Source of the DNA: an uncultured Sutterella sp.
Lineage (GTDB): Bacteria > Pseudomonadota > Gammaproteobacteria > Burkholderiales > Burkholderiaceae_F
Length of the DNA stretch: 64,000 bases
Direction: 5' to 3'
Assembly: GCA_900544335.1 (NCBI GenBank)
Contig: UQUS01000005.1
Span: 1 to 64,000 of the forward strand
Both the position numbers and the translations under genes were made by a program. Positions within the stretch are counted from its first letter, which is position 1. Every line of letters starts with the position of its first letter. Shown here one piece after another: positions 10,632 to 19,695 of this stretch. The notes under the pieces are model-generated. The model had not been told where the DNA came from. It searched no databases and saw only the letters and a list, made by a program, of their open reading frames with translations.

Positions 10632-11540
10632 TTACGAATTCAGAAGTTTTGCTGTTACGATAGAAAGAGCGAGTAACACGGAGAAAAAGAGCTCTAACTT
10701 TACCGTTGAAAATAAAACGGAATTTAAGGCCTCGCCTTGCGTGACAGGGAGCGTTTTCATCAGGTGCAGGCATTCCGGGAGCAGCAAAAGGACAATGGCA
10801 ACTGTTAAAAGACGATAGTCCGAAAGAATCATTCCGAAGCACGCTGCAAACGGAAGTAGCACAAGGCACGTGTAGAGGAGCCGGGTTTTCTCCGGTCCTA
10901 AGAGAACCGCCAAAGTCCTTCGGTTTACGGAGGCATCGTGTGCGATATCGCGGTAGTTATTGATTACTAAAACGGCCGTAGCGAAAGACCCGACGGCGCA
11001 AGATGATAAAAAGCACGGAACGGAAAGACTGTGTGTCTGCAAGTAATACGTTCCGCAGACGGCGGTAATCCCGAAAAAGAGAAAGCACACGAGCTCGCTA
11101 AATGGGGTATAGGCCAGGGGTTTCGGTCCTCCCATATATAGGTACGCCGCCACAATCGAAGCGATACTAATAAGAACAATCACCCATCCGCCTGAAATCA
11201 TCAGAAAGAGCGTATCGGCCGCCACAATCACACCGAGTAAGCAAATGGCTTTTTCCACGCGAGCAACGGAAAGAAGCCCTAAGGACGTGGCTCTCGGAAG
11301 ACCTTTTCGGTTCGCACGTTCAGCATTTCTGCGGGTGTAAGCCGCATCGTTTTCCATATTGGAAATCGCTTGCATGAGAACCGACAAAAGAATCGTTGCG
11401 AGAGCAATGGACCAATCGATCGTGTGTGTGTCAAAAAAAGCGACGGACAAACCGACAAGAACAGGAGATAAAGCAATCGCCCAGGTTTTCGGACGAGAGC
11501 ACATGATCCAGGATGCAAGAGAGCTTTTTTTGATGGTCAT
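10632..11540 (-). CDS. menA: UbiA-family prenyltransferase, MenA-like
   Basis: Predicted integral-membrane enzyme attaching a polyprenyl chain to 1,4-dihydroxy-2-naphthoate in menaquinone synthesis. The 302 residues form about nine hydrophobic helices. The opening SLASWIMCSRPKTWAIALSP and the second Asp motif NNYRDIAHDASVNRRTLAVLLG fit MenA. The first Asp motif is unusual: NDAAYTRRNAERANRKG (from residue 64) keeps the first Asp (65) but has Tyr 68 where NDxxD would have Asp. That may be a family variant. The start overlaps the ybeD stop by four bases, so it is coupled. UbiA itself, or another prenyltransferase, is the main alternative. Confidence 0.75.
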   Translation of the reverse strand: MTIKKSSLASWIMCSRPKTWAIALSPVLVGLSVAFFDTHTIDWSIALATILLSVLMQAISNMENDAAYTRRNAERANRKGLPRATSLGLLSVARVEKAICLLGVIVAADTLFLMISGGWVIVLISIASIVAAYLYMGGPKPLAYTPFSELVCFLFFGITAVCGTYYLQTHSLSVPCFLSSCAVGSFATAVLVINNYRDIAHDASVNRRTLAVLLGPEKTRLLYTCLVLLPFAACFGMILSDYRLLTVAIVLLLLPECLHLMKTLPVTQGEALNSVLFSTVKLELFFSVLLALSIVTAKLLNS

Positions 11541-11809
11541 AAGACGAACTTTGCATCGGGAAGGGCCGTTAAAGCACGGTAAACGGCATCAAGCTGATCC
11601 TGGCTATCGGCATACACACTGGCTGTCAGTGAGATGTAGGATTTATTTTTCGAGTATTCGGACATCAGAGTCGTGGGCTCGAAAAGCGGGATCACCGAAC
11701 GGATGGCAGAGGCAACGTCGCCGGTGAAACTTTCCGTGTTGTTTCCGATGATTTTGATCGGAAACAGTGTCGGAAAGACCAAAAGGGGTTTATTTGTTTC
11801 TTGTTTCAT
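11537..11809 (-). CDS. ybeD: YbeD/DUF493 family protein
   Basis: Small (90 aa) cytoplasmic protein of the DUF493 family, with an ACT-like alpha/beta fold and no settled biochemical role. Typical features are LLVFPTLFPIKIIGNN near the start, SKNKSYISLTASVYADSQDQLDAVYRALTALPDAKFVL at the end. In many Proteobacteria the gene sits between a dacA-type gene and lipB. Here the dacA-like gene is upstream and overlaps it by 20 bp, but menA replaces lipB downstream. The overlaps at both ends imply translational coupling. Confidence 0.88.
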   Translation of the reverse strand: MKQETNKPLLVFPTLFPIKIIGNNTESFTGDVASAIRSVIPLFEPTTLMSEYSKNKSYISLTASVYADSQDQLDAVYRALTALPDAKFVL

Positions 11810-12977
11810 GGCCGGAAGAATAGTTTTCGGTTGTTTTCAGTCGAACGGCATCAATCAGACGACTGATATAACCGCCTTGCCCGATATCGTGCCGAGCATA
11901 CAGCGGAAAGGACGCAATGGGTTTTTGTTCAAAGGCCACTTGCAGTGTTCCGATTTTCTCACCTTTTTTAATCGGAGCAACCAGCGGATGCATGTAAACG
12001 ACACGCGTGGAAAAGCCGCCAGTGCCGCGCGCAATCAAAAGTTTATGCGGAACGGTAACCCAGACAGCACGAGAAAAACCGACATCGAGTTTGTCGCGGT
12101 TTCCTTTTAAAACATCGAGCCTGGCAATGGTCGTGTTGTCGTCAAAAAGCTTGATGGTTTCGTAGTTAAGCCATCCCTGACGCAACAGGTTAAACGATTC
12201 ATCGATGGTTTTTTCGCGGTTCTTACCCTTAAGAACGACACTGATTAAGGAGCGGGGAATCGTTTTTTCATTTTCTTGACGCAGCCACGAAGAAATCACG
12301 TTTAAATTGGATGTACTGGCCATCACGCCGTTAATGCTCGGGCTTTTCCAAAGCGAGAGATTGCAGTTTTTCTGGGTGTGTCCGGAAAAGGAAAACTCCG
12401 CTTGAGAAAACCACGCAAAGACTTCGGGAAACTCAATGCGAATTTGATTGGCTAGGAGTGCCAAATCGTAAGCCGATGAGGTTTGATTTTGGGAGGCAAT
12501 CGGAAACGTAAAAGAAGAATCCGTCATCCCGATATCTCGGGCGAGTCGATTCATGTCCCGAACAAAGGCCTCATAACTTCCGCTTAAAAAGCGAGCGACG
12601 GCAAGCGAGGAATCTTCGGCTCCGACGACGGCAATCGATTGCAGTAATGTTTGGAGCGGCACGAACGTGCCCGAGACCAAGTAAATGCGCCGGGAACTTT
12701 GCGAGCGTTGCGTGTCTTCGTAATTGACGGGAACGGACGCTGTGGCGTCTTGTGTCTTCCCCTCAGAGAGTTTTAATGCCGTGTAAAGCGCCATCAGGCA
12801 CGTTAACTCTCCGGGATTGATGCGTTCATGGGCTTTTTGGTCAAATAAGACAGCGCCGCTTTCTGCGTCAATTAAAACGCCGATCGGGGCGGCAAGCTGC
12901 ATCGAGGCTGCGCGCGCCGTTCCGGTGACGGTCAAGAAAAACAAGCAAGAGAAAAGGGCAAGAAAATTTCGTAACAT
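11790..12977 (-). CDS. PBP5-like D,D-carboxypeptidase homologue lacking all catalytic motifs
   Basis: By overall sequence this is a DacA/PBP5-family protein (395 aa): a signal peptide ending ARA (about residue 23), a transpeptidase-like domain (about 30-270), and a PBP5 C-terminal beta domain with a final amphipathic helix (SRLIDAVRLK). The three active-site motifs are all gone. SxxK reads PGELTC, putting Glu 57 for Ser and Cys 60 for Lys. SxN reads GAE (119-121). KTG reads MAS (219-221). The surrounding framework (ERINP, GSYEAFVRDMNRLARDIGMTDSSF) is well kept and the frame is intact, so this looks like a selected pseudoenzyme, not a decaying gene. It leads the ybeD-menA operon. Confidence 0.85.
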   Translation of the reverse strand: MLRNFLALFSCLFFLTVTGTARAASMQLAAPIGVLIDAESGAVLFDQKAHERINPGELTCLMALYTALKLSEGKTQDATASVPVNYEDTQRSQSSRRIYLVSGTFVPLQTLLQSIAVVGAEDSSLAVARFLSGSYEAFVRDMNRLARDIGMTDSSFTFPIASQNQTSSAYDLALLANQIRIEFPEVFAWFSQAEFSFSGHTQKNCNLSLWKSPSINGVMASTSNLNVISSWLRQENEKTIPRSLISVVLKGKNREKTIDESFNLLRQGWLNYETIKLFDDNTTIARLDVLKGNRDKLDVGFSRAVWVTVPHKLLIARGTGGFSTRVVYMHPLVAPIKKGEKIGTLQVAFEQKPIASFPLYARHDIGQGGYISRLIDAVRLKTTENYSSGHETRNK

Positions 12978-13078
12978 GCGTGGAATTTTACGTTTTTTGT
13001 TGCGCTAAAGTCTGTCTCGGAAAGCGGCAAGAGCCCTTTGTGTCAAAGTTAGAAATGTTTTTAAAGGAAACCGGTCCG

Positions 13079-13846
13079 ATGTCCCTACGCGAAAAGCAGT
13101 TATCCGATTTACTCGGACCGATGTTTCGTGTTTCTTGGCTTCAGGAAACCGAAAGCACGAATACGGATGTCAAACGAGAATTGCTCGCTGGCGAGCAGGC
13201 AGGAATCCTCGTGTGCTTGGCTGACCGTCAGACAAAAGGAAAAGGGACACGAGGGCGCGTGTGGGAGAGCGAACAAAAGGCGCTTCTCGTGAGTATCGGA
13301 TTGACCCTCACAGAGCCGATTCCTTCGTTAATGCCGGTCCTCGGTTGGGACGTGATGCAATGCTGCCGTCAAGTCGATTCGCGAGTCCGCGTGAAGTGGC
13401 CCAATGACCTTTGGATTGAAGGAAAAAAACTCGGAGGAATTCTCTGCGAAGTCGTTCATTTAAAGAGCGGACAAACGGGTCTTGTAATCGGAATCGGCAT
13501 CAATTTAAAAGGCACAAATAAGGAGCGTGCGTATCTATCCTTGAGGTCCGACGGATATGTGGATTTTTTTGCCGATGTGATTCGGACGGCCGCTCGGTGT
13601 GTCAAAACCTTTACGCCCGAGAAAATCAAGCTGATAGGCTCGCAGTGGAGTCGATTTGATGCACTATACGGGACCAAAGTCTTTGCGCAAATGCCGAATG
13701 GTCGGATAATCTCGGGTACGGAACAAGGAATCAATGAAAAAGGGGAGTTGATTCTTTCTTGCGGAACGAAACGATTGGCTTTTTTGGATATAACCCTGCA
13801 TTTACACACACGAGACGGTAAGAGTAGTGACGGTTTTATTGGTTGA
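13079..13846 (+). CDS. birA: Biotin-[acetyl-CoA-carboxylase] ligase
   Basis: Activates biotin with ATP and attaches it to the biotin carboxyl carrier protein. Motifs: QETESTNTDVKRE, the biotinyl-AMP loop KGKGTRGRVWES, VKWPNDLWIEGKKLGGILCE, and a small C-terminal domain (GRIISGTEQGINEKGEL). There is no N-terminal helix-turn-helix, so it is a monofunctional (group I) ligase and not a repressor. The frame is open from a GTG at 12980, which would give 288 aa, but ATG 13079 has AAAGGAAA about nine bases upstream, giving 255 aa. It overlaps coaX by 20 bp. Confidence 0.92.
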   Translation: MSLREKQLSDLLGPMFRVSWLQETESTNTDVKRELLAGEQAGILVCLADRQTKGKGTRGRVWESEQKALLVSIGLTLTEPIPSLMPVLGWDVMQCCRQVDSRVRVKWPNDLWIEGKKLGGILCEVVHLKSGQTGLVIGIGINLKGTNKERAYLSLRSDGYVDFFADVIRTAARCVKTFTPEKIKLIGSQWSRFDALYGTKVFAQMPNGRIISGTEQGINEKGELILSCGTKRLAFLDITLHLHTRDGKSSDGFIG

Positions 13847-14585
13847 TTTAGGAAATACGGCGTTAAAGTGGGCGACATCAGATAGGCCCGGAGACCCACA
13901 TACCTATGTGCACGCGGGGTCTTCCGTGATTTCCGAGGATTTGATTCGCACGTGGCTTTCATTGCGTCCGAGTCGCGTTTTCGGCTGTATGGTTTCAAGC
14001 GAAGCCTTAGCCTTGTCGCTCACAAACTTTTTTAACAGACAGCACATTCATTGGGAATGGCTTCAATCGGAAAAAAGCTTTAACGGTCCTTTCTGTTTGA
14101 AAAACGGGTATGACAACTACCGACAACTCGGCAGTGATCGTTGGCACGCCGCTATCGGTGCCGTCAGTCTCTTCCCGAATCAAGCCCTGATTATTGCCCA
14201 GATCGGAACGGCGACAACGGTCGATATCGTGTTGCCTGATAAAGACGGCATGGTTTTTCTCGGCGGTCGTATTTTGGCCGGACCGTCGCTCATGATTTCT
14301 TCGCTTATCGGTGCAACGCAGTGCAAGTACAGTGAACCCGGAAAACAAGAGGCATTCCCCTTAAATACGGTCGATGCCATCAGCACGGGGATTATCGAAG
14401 CGCATTTGGGTCTTTTCGAGCATGCGTGTCGCGCTGTTCGAGAAAAGGGCTTTGAGCCGCAAATCGTTTTCGCCGGCGGCGCAGCGCCCATTCTCGCGCC
14501 CTATATCACGCAGGCATTTCCCGATGCCGTCCAAAAACACAATCTGGTCTTGCACGGTCTAGCCCTACGAGCCAAGCTCGGCTAA
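13827..14585 (+). CDS. coaX: Type III pantothenate kinase
   Basis: First committed step of coenzyme A synthesis: ATP-dependent phosphorylation of pantothenate. The 252-residue protein has the ASKHA-fold signatures of CoaX: phosphate-binding DLGNTALKW at the N-terminus, LGSDRWHAAIGA (the pantothenate-site region), GTATTVD, and LGGRILAGPSLM. The usual VVDFGTA-type Asp before GTATT is Gln here (IAQIGTATT), a substitution I believe occurs in related bacteria. GTG start, 20-bp overlap with birA; this birA-coaX pairing is common in betaproteobacteria. Confidence 0.93.
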   Translation: MTVLLVDLGNTALKWATSDRPGDPHTYVHAGSSVISEDLIRTWLSLRPSRVFGCMVSSEALALSLTNFFNRQHIHWEWLQSEKSFNGPFCLKNGYDNYRQLGSDRWHAAIGAVSLFPNQALIIAQIGTATTVDIVLPDKDGMVFLGGRILAGPSLMISSLIGATQCKYSEPGKQEAFPLNTVDAISTGIIEAHLGLFEHACRAVREKGFEPQIVFAGGAAPILAPYITQAFPDAVQKHNLVLHGLALRAKLG

Positions 14586-14596
14586 AGAGACGGGGT

Positions 14597-15256
14597 ATGC
14601 GGGGGACGGACGTTTTTTTATCGGTTGTGTTAACCGGGCTTGTCGGTTACGGGGTCTATTGCACCCAACAAGAGTCTTGTGATGGCGATGTGGTCACGCG
14701 GTCGGTTCCTTTAAGCGTGACGATTGCGACTCCGGAAGCGGAACAACCGGAAGACAAAACCGAAGGGCAAGCACTTGAAATCGATGCGTCGCCTAAAAAA
14801 TGTTTTGTTTTAGGTCCCGTTTCTCAAAGTTTGACAAAGCGCATTGCCGATAGTCTACGTCGTAGCGGTCTTGAAAAAGAGATGGTAATTTGCGACCGGT
14901 TTTTACCGGAGCGTTTTATCGTCTTTTTAGGCCCTCTGGAAAACAAAACCGCACTCCGAGCTTTTGCCAAACAACTCAAGCAGCAGGGGTATAAAAACGT
15001 GCGCCCCATCGAGCGCGGAGCACTTGCGCCCGGGCTTGAGATTGCGGAGTTTGAGACCGAATACCAGGCTGCGGCGTACATCGAATCGGGAAAGGCTCCG
15101 GGCGTTTCCGGAATTCGTGTCATCAAGCGATTGGGAGAGCCTTCCGGACAAGTGAATGTCGTTTTTCAAGCGCTCGACGAATCCGAGGCAAAAAAAGTCT
15201 TTTCCTTAGCCGGAAAATTTGCCGGGCTCAAAGTTCAGGAATGCCCGAAAGACTAA
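14597..15256 (+). CDS. SPOR-domain-like membrane-anchored protein
   Basis: Unnamed 219-residue protein beginning with one hydrophobic segment (VFLSVVLTGLVGYGVYCT, about 6-23), then an acidic linker (about 45-65) and a C-terminal part with two SPOR-like alpha/beta repeats (CFVLGPVSQSLTKRIADSL; RFIVFLGPLENKTALRAFAKQL...YKNVRPI). The layout suggests a protein held in the inner membrane with a periplasmic domain that binds denuded peptidoglycan. It starts 11 nt after coaX, where Burkholderiales often carry a SPOR protein. Its stop overlaps that of the convergent HIT gene. Confidence 0.65.
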   Translation: MRGTDVFLSVVLTGLVGYGVYCTQQESCDGDVVTRSVPLSVTIATPEAEQPEDKTEGQALEIDASPKKCFVLGPVSQSLTKRIADSLRRSGLEKEMVICDRFLPERFIVFLGPLENKTALRAFAKQLKQQGYKNVRPIERGALAPGLEIAEFETEYQAAAYIESGKAPGVSGIRVIKRLGEPSGQVNVVFQALDESEAKKVFSLAGKFAGLKVQECPKD

Positions 15257-15693
15257 TCCCCGAATTCTTTCGAAAGAATTTGCGGGAGTTGTTGCACGAG
15301 AGCTTTGGCGTCCAGACGACGTGCCGCTAAAACAGATTCGGGCGTTTGTCGCACTTTTTGGCTCCAAGTCGATTCCGGAAAGTACGCATCGTCGCGAAAC
15401 CGGGCGATGATGTGCCAGTGTACGTGCGGGACCAGGGTGCCGAACTCGGCAAGATTTACTTTTTCCGGGTGCATCACACAACGCATCGCCGATTCGATAC
15501 AAAACACAACGCGCATGACGTGATGGCGCTCGGAGTCCGACAAGTCCATCATTTCCTTGACGTGGCGCGTCAAGATGACGCGGATATACCCAGGAAGGTC
15601 TTTATTCGAGGCGTCGATGACGTAGACAAGGGAGTCACGCCAAATTTCCTGCGGGTGATGAAAAACACAAAGAGGACAGGTCGTCGGATTCAT
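15253..15693 (-). CDS. HIT-family nucleotide-binding protein
   Basis: Histidine-triad protein of 146 residues, a family of nucleotide hydrolases and transferases acting on substrates such as dinucleoside polyphosphates or AMP-lysine. The triad motif reads PHVHWHIIARF (about 88-98), and the N-terminus has CPLC. It is last in the minus-strand operon, 42 nt after the FAD/Fe-S oxidase. Its TAG stop overlaps the TAA of the opposite gene (15253-15256), so the two convergent genes end on shared bases. Confidence 0.88.
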   Translation of the reverse strand: MNPTTCPLCVFHHPQEIWRDSLVYVIDASNKDLPGYIRVILTRHVKEMMDLSDSERHHVMRVVFCIESAMRCVMHPEKVNLAEFGTLVPHVHWHIIARFRDDAYFPESTWSQKVRQTPESVLAARRLDAKALVQQLPQILSKEFGD

Positions 15694-15735
15694 CGGAGTA
15701 TCGGTGCGGGGACAAAGCGTCCCCGCTCACTTTAG

Positions 15736-18700
15736 TTAAACTAAAACGCTTTCGATGCCGTCTTTCTTCACGCGGGCAATAAAGGTTTTAAGCCAGTTAT
15801 CGCCGAACTTTAAGCGGGCCAATTCGACAACAAGGAATTCGGCAGACGTTTTGGTCGACTGCGAGTAGCGGCTGATTCCTTGGAAGCAGCCCGGGCAGGT
15901 CGTCAAAATCCGAATGTTGCCTTCGAAGTTGTCTTTTGTTAACTCCGACCGAGCCTGTAGGATGCTTTCTTCCTTGCGGAAACGGACTTGAGTGGCAATA
16001 TCCGGGCGTCCGACGGCAAACGTTCCGGCTTCGCCGCAGCAGTAATCGGTCTGAAGAATTCGACTGGCATCGTTCGGATGCACAAGCCTATTGACAATGT
16101 CCGCGCCCTTGACGGCCACAAACGGCGTGTGGCAGGGATTGTGATACAGATACCGCGTTTTATCGTCGCCTTGAACGGTAAAGCCCTTTTCCGCTAAGTA
16201 CTGATGAATGTCAATGAGTCGGCACCCCGGGAAAATCTTCTCGAAGTGGTATTCCTTCAGTTGCTTCAAGCACGTGCCGCAACTGACGACGACCGTTTTG
16301 ATATCCAAGTAATTGAGCGTGTTGGCCACGCGGTGGAAAAGCACACGGTTTTCCGTGACAAGCTTTTCGGCAAGCGATTCCTGGCCGTTTCCTTTTTGCG
16401 GATATCCGCAACACATGTAGCGCGGAGGCAAGACGGTCTGAACACCGCTTTCAAAAAGAAGCGCCAGTGTGGCGATGCCGACCTCGGGGAACAGGCGGTC
16501 ATTGCCGCATCCCGGGAAATAAAGGACGGCTTCGTTATCCAAGGCATCGGGCTTACGAATAATCGGCACGCGCGTCGAATCGGTCAAACCAAAAGCCGTC
16601 CGTAACGTTTGCGTCATGCGCGGCTTCGGAAGCTTGCGGTTCACAAGCGTAATCACCTGTTCGACAAAGGGTTGCTTGCCAGTTGTGTTCGGCGGACGTT
16701 TTAATTCGGGCTCAACGGCAACGTGGAGCAAACGATTGGCGTTTCTCTGGGCACTAAAGCCGAATTGGATGAGCGTTTTTCTTGCTGCCTCTACCGCCGT
16801 CGGATTCTGCAGATTTAAAAACGCCATACCGGCAGCTTTGGCCGGTTGCAAATGCTTGAGTCCGGAGTCATGCAGCAGGTCACGCATGAGAATCGTGACG
16901 TCGCCGAAATTAATCTTGACCGGACAGACGGGCCGGCACTTCATGCAAAGTGTGCAGTGATCGGAAAGGTCCTCGATGGACTCAAGATGGCGTTTACTGA
17001 GGCCGCGCCGCGTTTGCTCTTCGTACAGGAACGCTTCGATTAAAAGCGATGTGGCAAGAATCTTATTGCGCGGCGAATACAACAGATTGGCTCGCGGCAC
17101 GTGTGTTGTGCAACGCGGCTTACATTTTCCGCAACGCAGGCAGTTTTTAATCGCATCGCTGATGGCTTTAATCTGCGTTTGTTGCATGATGAGCGACTCG
17201 GCGCCGAGCAAGTTAAAACTCGGGGTGTAGGCATTTTCCAAGCCGCCTTCCTTACGCAGTTTTCCGGCATTAAAGTGGCGCTGTGGGTCGACGCGATCGA
17301 GATAAGCATAAAAAGGCTTTAAGTCTTTTTCATCGACAAAGGCAATCTTCGTGAGCCCGATGCCGTGTTCCCCGGTAATCGAACCGCCGAGTTTCTTGGC
17401 TGCGTTCATGACAAGAGAAATCGCCTTTTCGCCGAGTTGCATCATCGCGTAGTTATCCGAATTGAGCGGAACGTTCGTGTGAACGTTTCCGTCACCGGCA
17501 TGCATGTGCAACGCGATAAAGACACGACCGTGCAAAACCTTGTCGTGGATTGTGTCGATATCCTCGAGAATGTCCTCGAAGATGTTGGACGGGAAAATCT
17601 TAGCCAGCGGATCTCGGACTTCCGTATGCCACGAGATACGCAAAACGCGGTCGTACACGATGTCAAAAAGCGTCGCGTCTTGACCGTAAGGCTTGACAGC
17701 GGCTGCCGGGAACTTGAGCCCGAGCGGTTTTAACTCGGTCAGCGCCTGTTCCAAGGGGAAATCTAAGTTCTCCAAGATGTACGTCCAGCGCTTTTTGACA
17801 AGCGTGAGCAACTCCAAGGCCTTGGGTACGGCATTTTGGAGTAAGCCTTCTTTGGAAGCATCTGGATCGGTTTTTGCCAGCGTCAGGTACTTTTGTAAAT
17901 CGGCGATAACGGCATCGACCATCTCGAGCTTGTTTTTCACGGAGCACTCGATATTAAAGTGCTCGCAGATAATCGTGTAATCGCCGATTTTTTCCAAAGG
18001 AATCACAACGTCTTCATTGAGTTTGAAGGCGTTCGTATGGGCACTGATGGCCGCCGTACGGCTTCGCTCGTGCCAGAACTGAAAGCGTTTTTCTGGCGTA
18101 GAGGCAATGTAGCCTTCGCCGTTATGCGCCTGACACAATTGAACGACCTTTTGGCAAACGGCATCCAAGGCCTTTTCGTCATCGCCCACGATGTCTCCGA
18201 CAAGAACCATCTTGGGAAACTCACGGCGTTGTGTTTTGGGCGGATACCCGACGGCATGCAAATACCGGTCGTCCATGTGCTCCAAGCCGGCGAGCATGCA
18301 GCCGTCCGGGTGCGAATCGAGCATTTGTGTGATGCCGACAATGGCAGGACCGGCTTCGCTTGCGGCGCCGAAAAACTCCAGGCACAGCGTGCGGCCGAGC
18401 TTAGGAAGACGGTGTAAAACCCAGGTCGCCGCCGTAATCAGGCCGTCGCACCCTTCTTTTTGGACGCCCGGAAGGCCACCGAGGAATTTATTGGAAACGT
18501 CTTTGCCGAGGCCGGGTTTTCGAAATGTCGTTCCCGGAATGGTGAGCAATTCTTTTTTCAGAATGACGGCCTTGCTCGGATCGGATTCCGTCCCGTCTCG
18601 GGTGGTGATTTCCCACGTGACGGTCTTTTGCTTGTGAATCTTATCCAGGTTGTGATTGAGGCGAACGACATCAACCCAATTGCCGTCCGGATTGACCATA

Positions 18701-19647
18701 CGGTAGCTGGCCAGATTATCAACGGCCGTGCCCCACAGACAGGCCTTTTTGCCGCCGGAGTTTTCGCTGATGTTGCCGCCGATGGTCGAACTGTCGGCAC
18801 TGGCCGGATCGACGGAAAACACCAGACCGGCCGCATCGGCCGCTTGCATCACCCGACGCGTAATCGCGCCGCATCCCGTGCAAATCACCGGCGTCGTATC
18901 GGTACGTCCCGGAAGGGTCTGTTCGAAAACGGGACTGACGAAATCGAGTTTTTCCGTATTAATCACGGCGCTTAAAGCGCTCATCGGAACGGCGCCGCCC
19001 GTGTACCCGGTTCCGCCGCCGCGCGGAATGATGACTAGACCCAAATCAATGCAGGAACGCACCAAAGAAGGTAGCTCCGATTCACTGTCGGGCGTTAATA
19101 CCACAAAGGGGTATTCGATACGCCAATCCGTTGCGTCCGTTACGTGGGAGACGCGGGTAAAGGGATCGAAGCGAATGTTGTCCTTGTGGGTATGACGCTT
19201 GAGGGTACGAAGGACTTTGGAACGCAGTTTTGCGATGTCCGTAAAGCTTTTTTCAAAGCGGTCGACGGCGAGCGATGCATTCTCGATGAGCTTGCCGACA
19301 TCGGCATCGGCGGCTTTGTCTTCTTTGCGGCGCTTGCTCATTTCGGTTAAGCGATGGCGCAAAGCTTCGATCAGAAGACGGCGGCGTTTTTTGTCGGCCA
19401 GTAAATCGTCCTGTAGGTAGGGGTTTCTCTGAACCACCCAAATGTCGCCCAAGACTTCAAAGAGCATGCGAGCCGATTGCCCCGTTCTTGTTAAGGAGCG
19501 AAGGCTCTTTAAAAGTGACCAACTGTCTTCGCCCAAGAGGCGAATCACAATTTCCTTGTCGGAAAAAGACGTGTAGTTGTAAGGAATTTCGCGAACACGT
19601 GTCGCTACCGCAGGGGCGGCATCCTTAGGTTGGTTCTGAGTGGTCAT
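15736..19647 (-). CDS. Giant FAD-linked oxidase with Fe-S and CCG domains (DUF3683 type)
   Basis: A 1303-residue fusion typical of Burkholderiales. After an N-terminal DUF3683 region comes a FAD-binding type 4 domain (IPRGGGTGYTGGAVPMS, VDPASADSSTIGGNISENSGG), a D-lactate-dehydrogenase-like substrate domain (HMHAGDGNVHTNVP, GSITGEHGIGLTK), two 4Fe-4S motifs (CLRCGKCKPRC around 835 and CTLCMKCRPVC around 890), and a cysteine-rich CCG region (PGCGNDRLF, CCGYPQKG, CGTC, CCGEAGTF, CPGC). It is likely to oxidise D-lactate or another 2-hydroxyacid and pass electrons to quinone. The exact substrate is unknown. Confidence 0.88.
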   Translation of the reverse strand: MTTQNQPKDAAPAVATRVREIPYNYTSFSDKEIVIRLLGEDSWSLLKSLRSLTRTGQSARMLFEVLGDIWVVQRNPYLQDDLLADKKRRRLLIEALRHRLTEMSKRRKEDKAADADVGKLIENASLAVDRFEKSFTDIAKLRSKVLRTLKRHTHKDNIRFDPFTRVSHVTDATDWRIEYPFVVLTPDSESELPSLVRSCIDLGLVIIPRGGGTGYTGGAVPMSALSAVINTEKLDFVSPVFEQTLPGRTDTTPVICTGCGAITRRVMQAADAAGLVFSVDPASADSSTIGGNISENSGGKKACLWGTAVDNLASYRMVNPDGNWVDVVRLNHNLDKIHKQKTVTWEITTRDGTESDPSKAVILKKELLTIPGTTFRKPGLGKDVSNKFLGGLPGVQKEGCDGLITAATWVLHRLPKLGRTLCLEFFGAASEAGPAIVGITQMLDSHPDGCMLAGLEHMDDRYLHAVGYPPKTQRREFPKMVLVGDIVGDDEKALDAVCQKVVQLCQAHNGEGYIASTPEKRFQFWHERSRTAAISAHTNAFKLNEDVVIPLEKIGDYTIICEHFNIECSVKNKLEMVDAVIADLQKYLTLAKTDPDASKEGLLQNAVPKALELLTLVKKRWTYILENLDFPLEQALTELKPLGLKFPAAAVKPYGQDATLFDIVYDRVLRISWHTEVRDPLAKIFPSNIFEDILEDIDTIHDKVLHGRVFIALHMHAGDGNVHTNVPLNSDNYAMMQLGEKAISLVMNAAKKLGGSITGEHGIGLTKIAFVDEKDLKPFYAYLDRVDPQRHFNAGKLRKEGGLENAYTPSFNLLGAESLIMQQTQIKAISDAIKNCLRCGKCKPRCTTHVPRANLLYSPRNKILATSLLIEAFLYEEQTRRGLSKRHLESIEDLSDHCTLCMKCRPVCPVKINFGDVTILMRDLLHDSGLKHLQPAKAAGMAFLNLQNPTAVEAARKTLIQFGFSAQRNANRLLHVAVEPELKRPPNTTGKQPFVEQVITLVNRKLPKPRMTQTLRTAFGLTDSTRVPIIRKPDALDNEAVLYFPGCGNDRLFPEVGIATLALLFESGVQTVLPPRYMCCGYPQKGNGQESLAEKLVTENRVLFHRVANTLNYLDIKTVVVSCGTCLKQLKEYHFEKIFPGCRLIDIHQYLAEKGFTVQGDDKTRYLYHNPCHTPFVAVKGADIVNRLVHPNDASRILQTDYCCGEAGTFAVGRPDIATQVRFRKEESILQARSELTKDNFEGNIRILTTCPGCFQGISRYSQSTKTSAEFLVVELARLKFGDNWLKTFIARVKKDGIESVLV

Positions 19648-19695
19648 AAATGCAAAGAAAACAAAAAGGAGAAACCGAAACGCCCATTGTACCGA

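Noticed and set aside
18460..18975. 171-residue plus-strand frame inside the FAD/Fe-S oxidase
   Set aside because: Overlaps the FAD-binding domain coding strand; no ribosome site or family resemblance.
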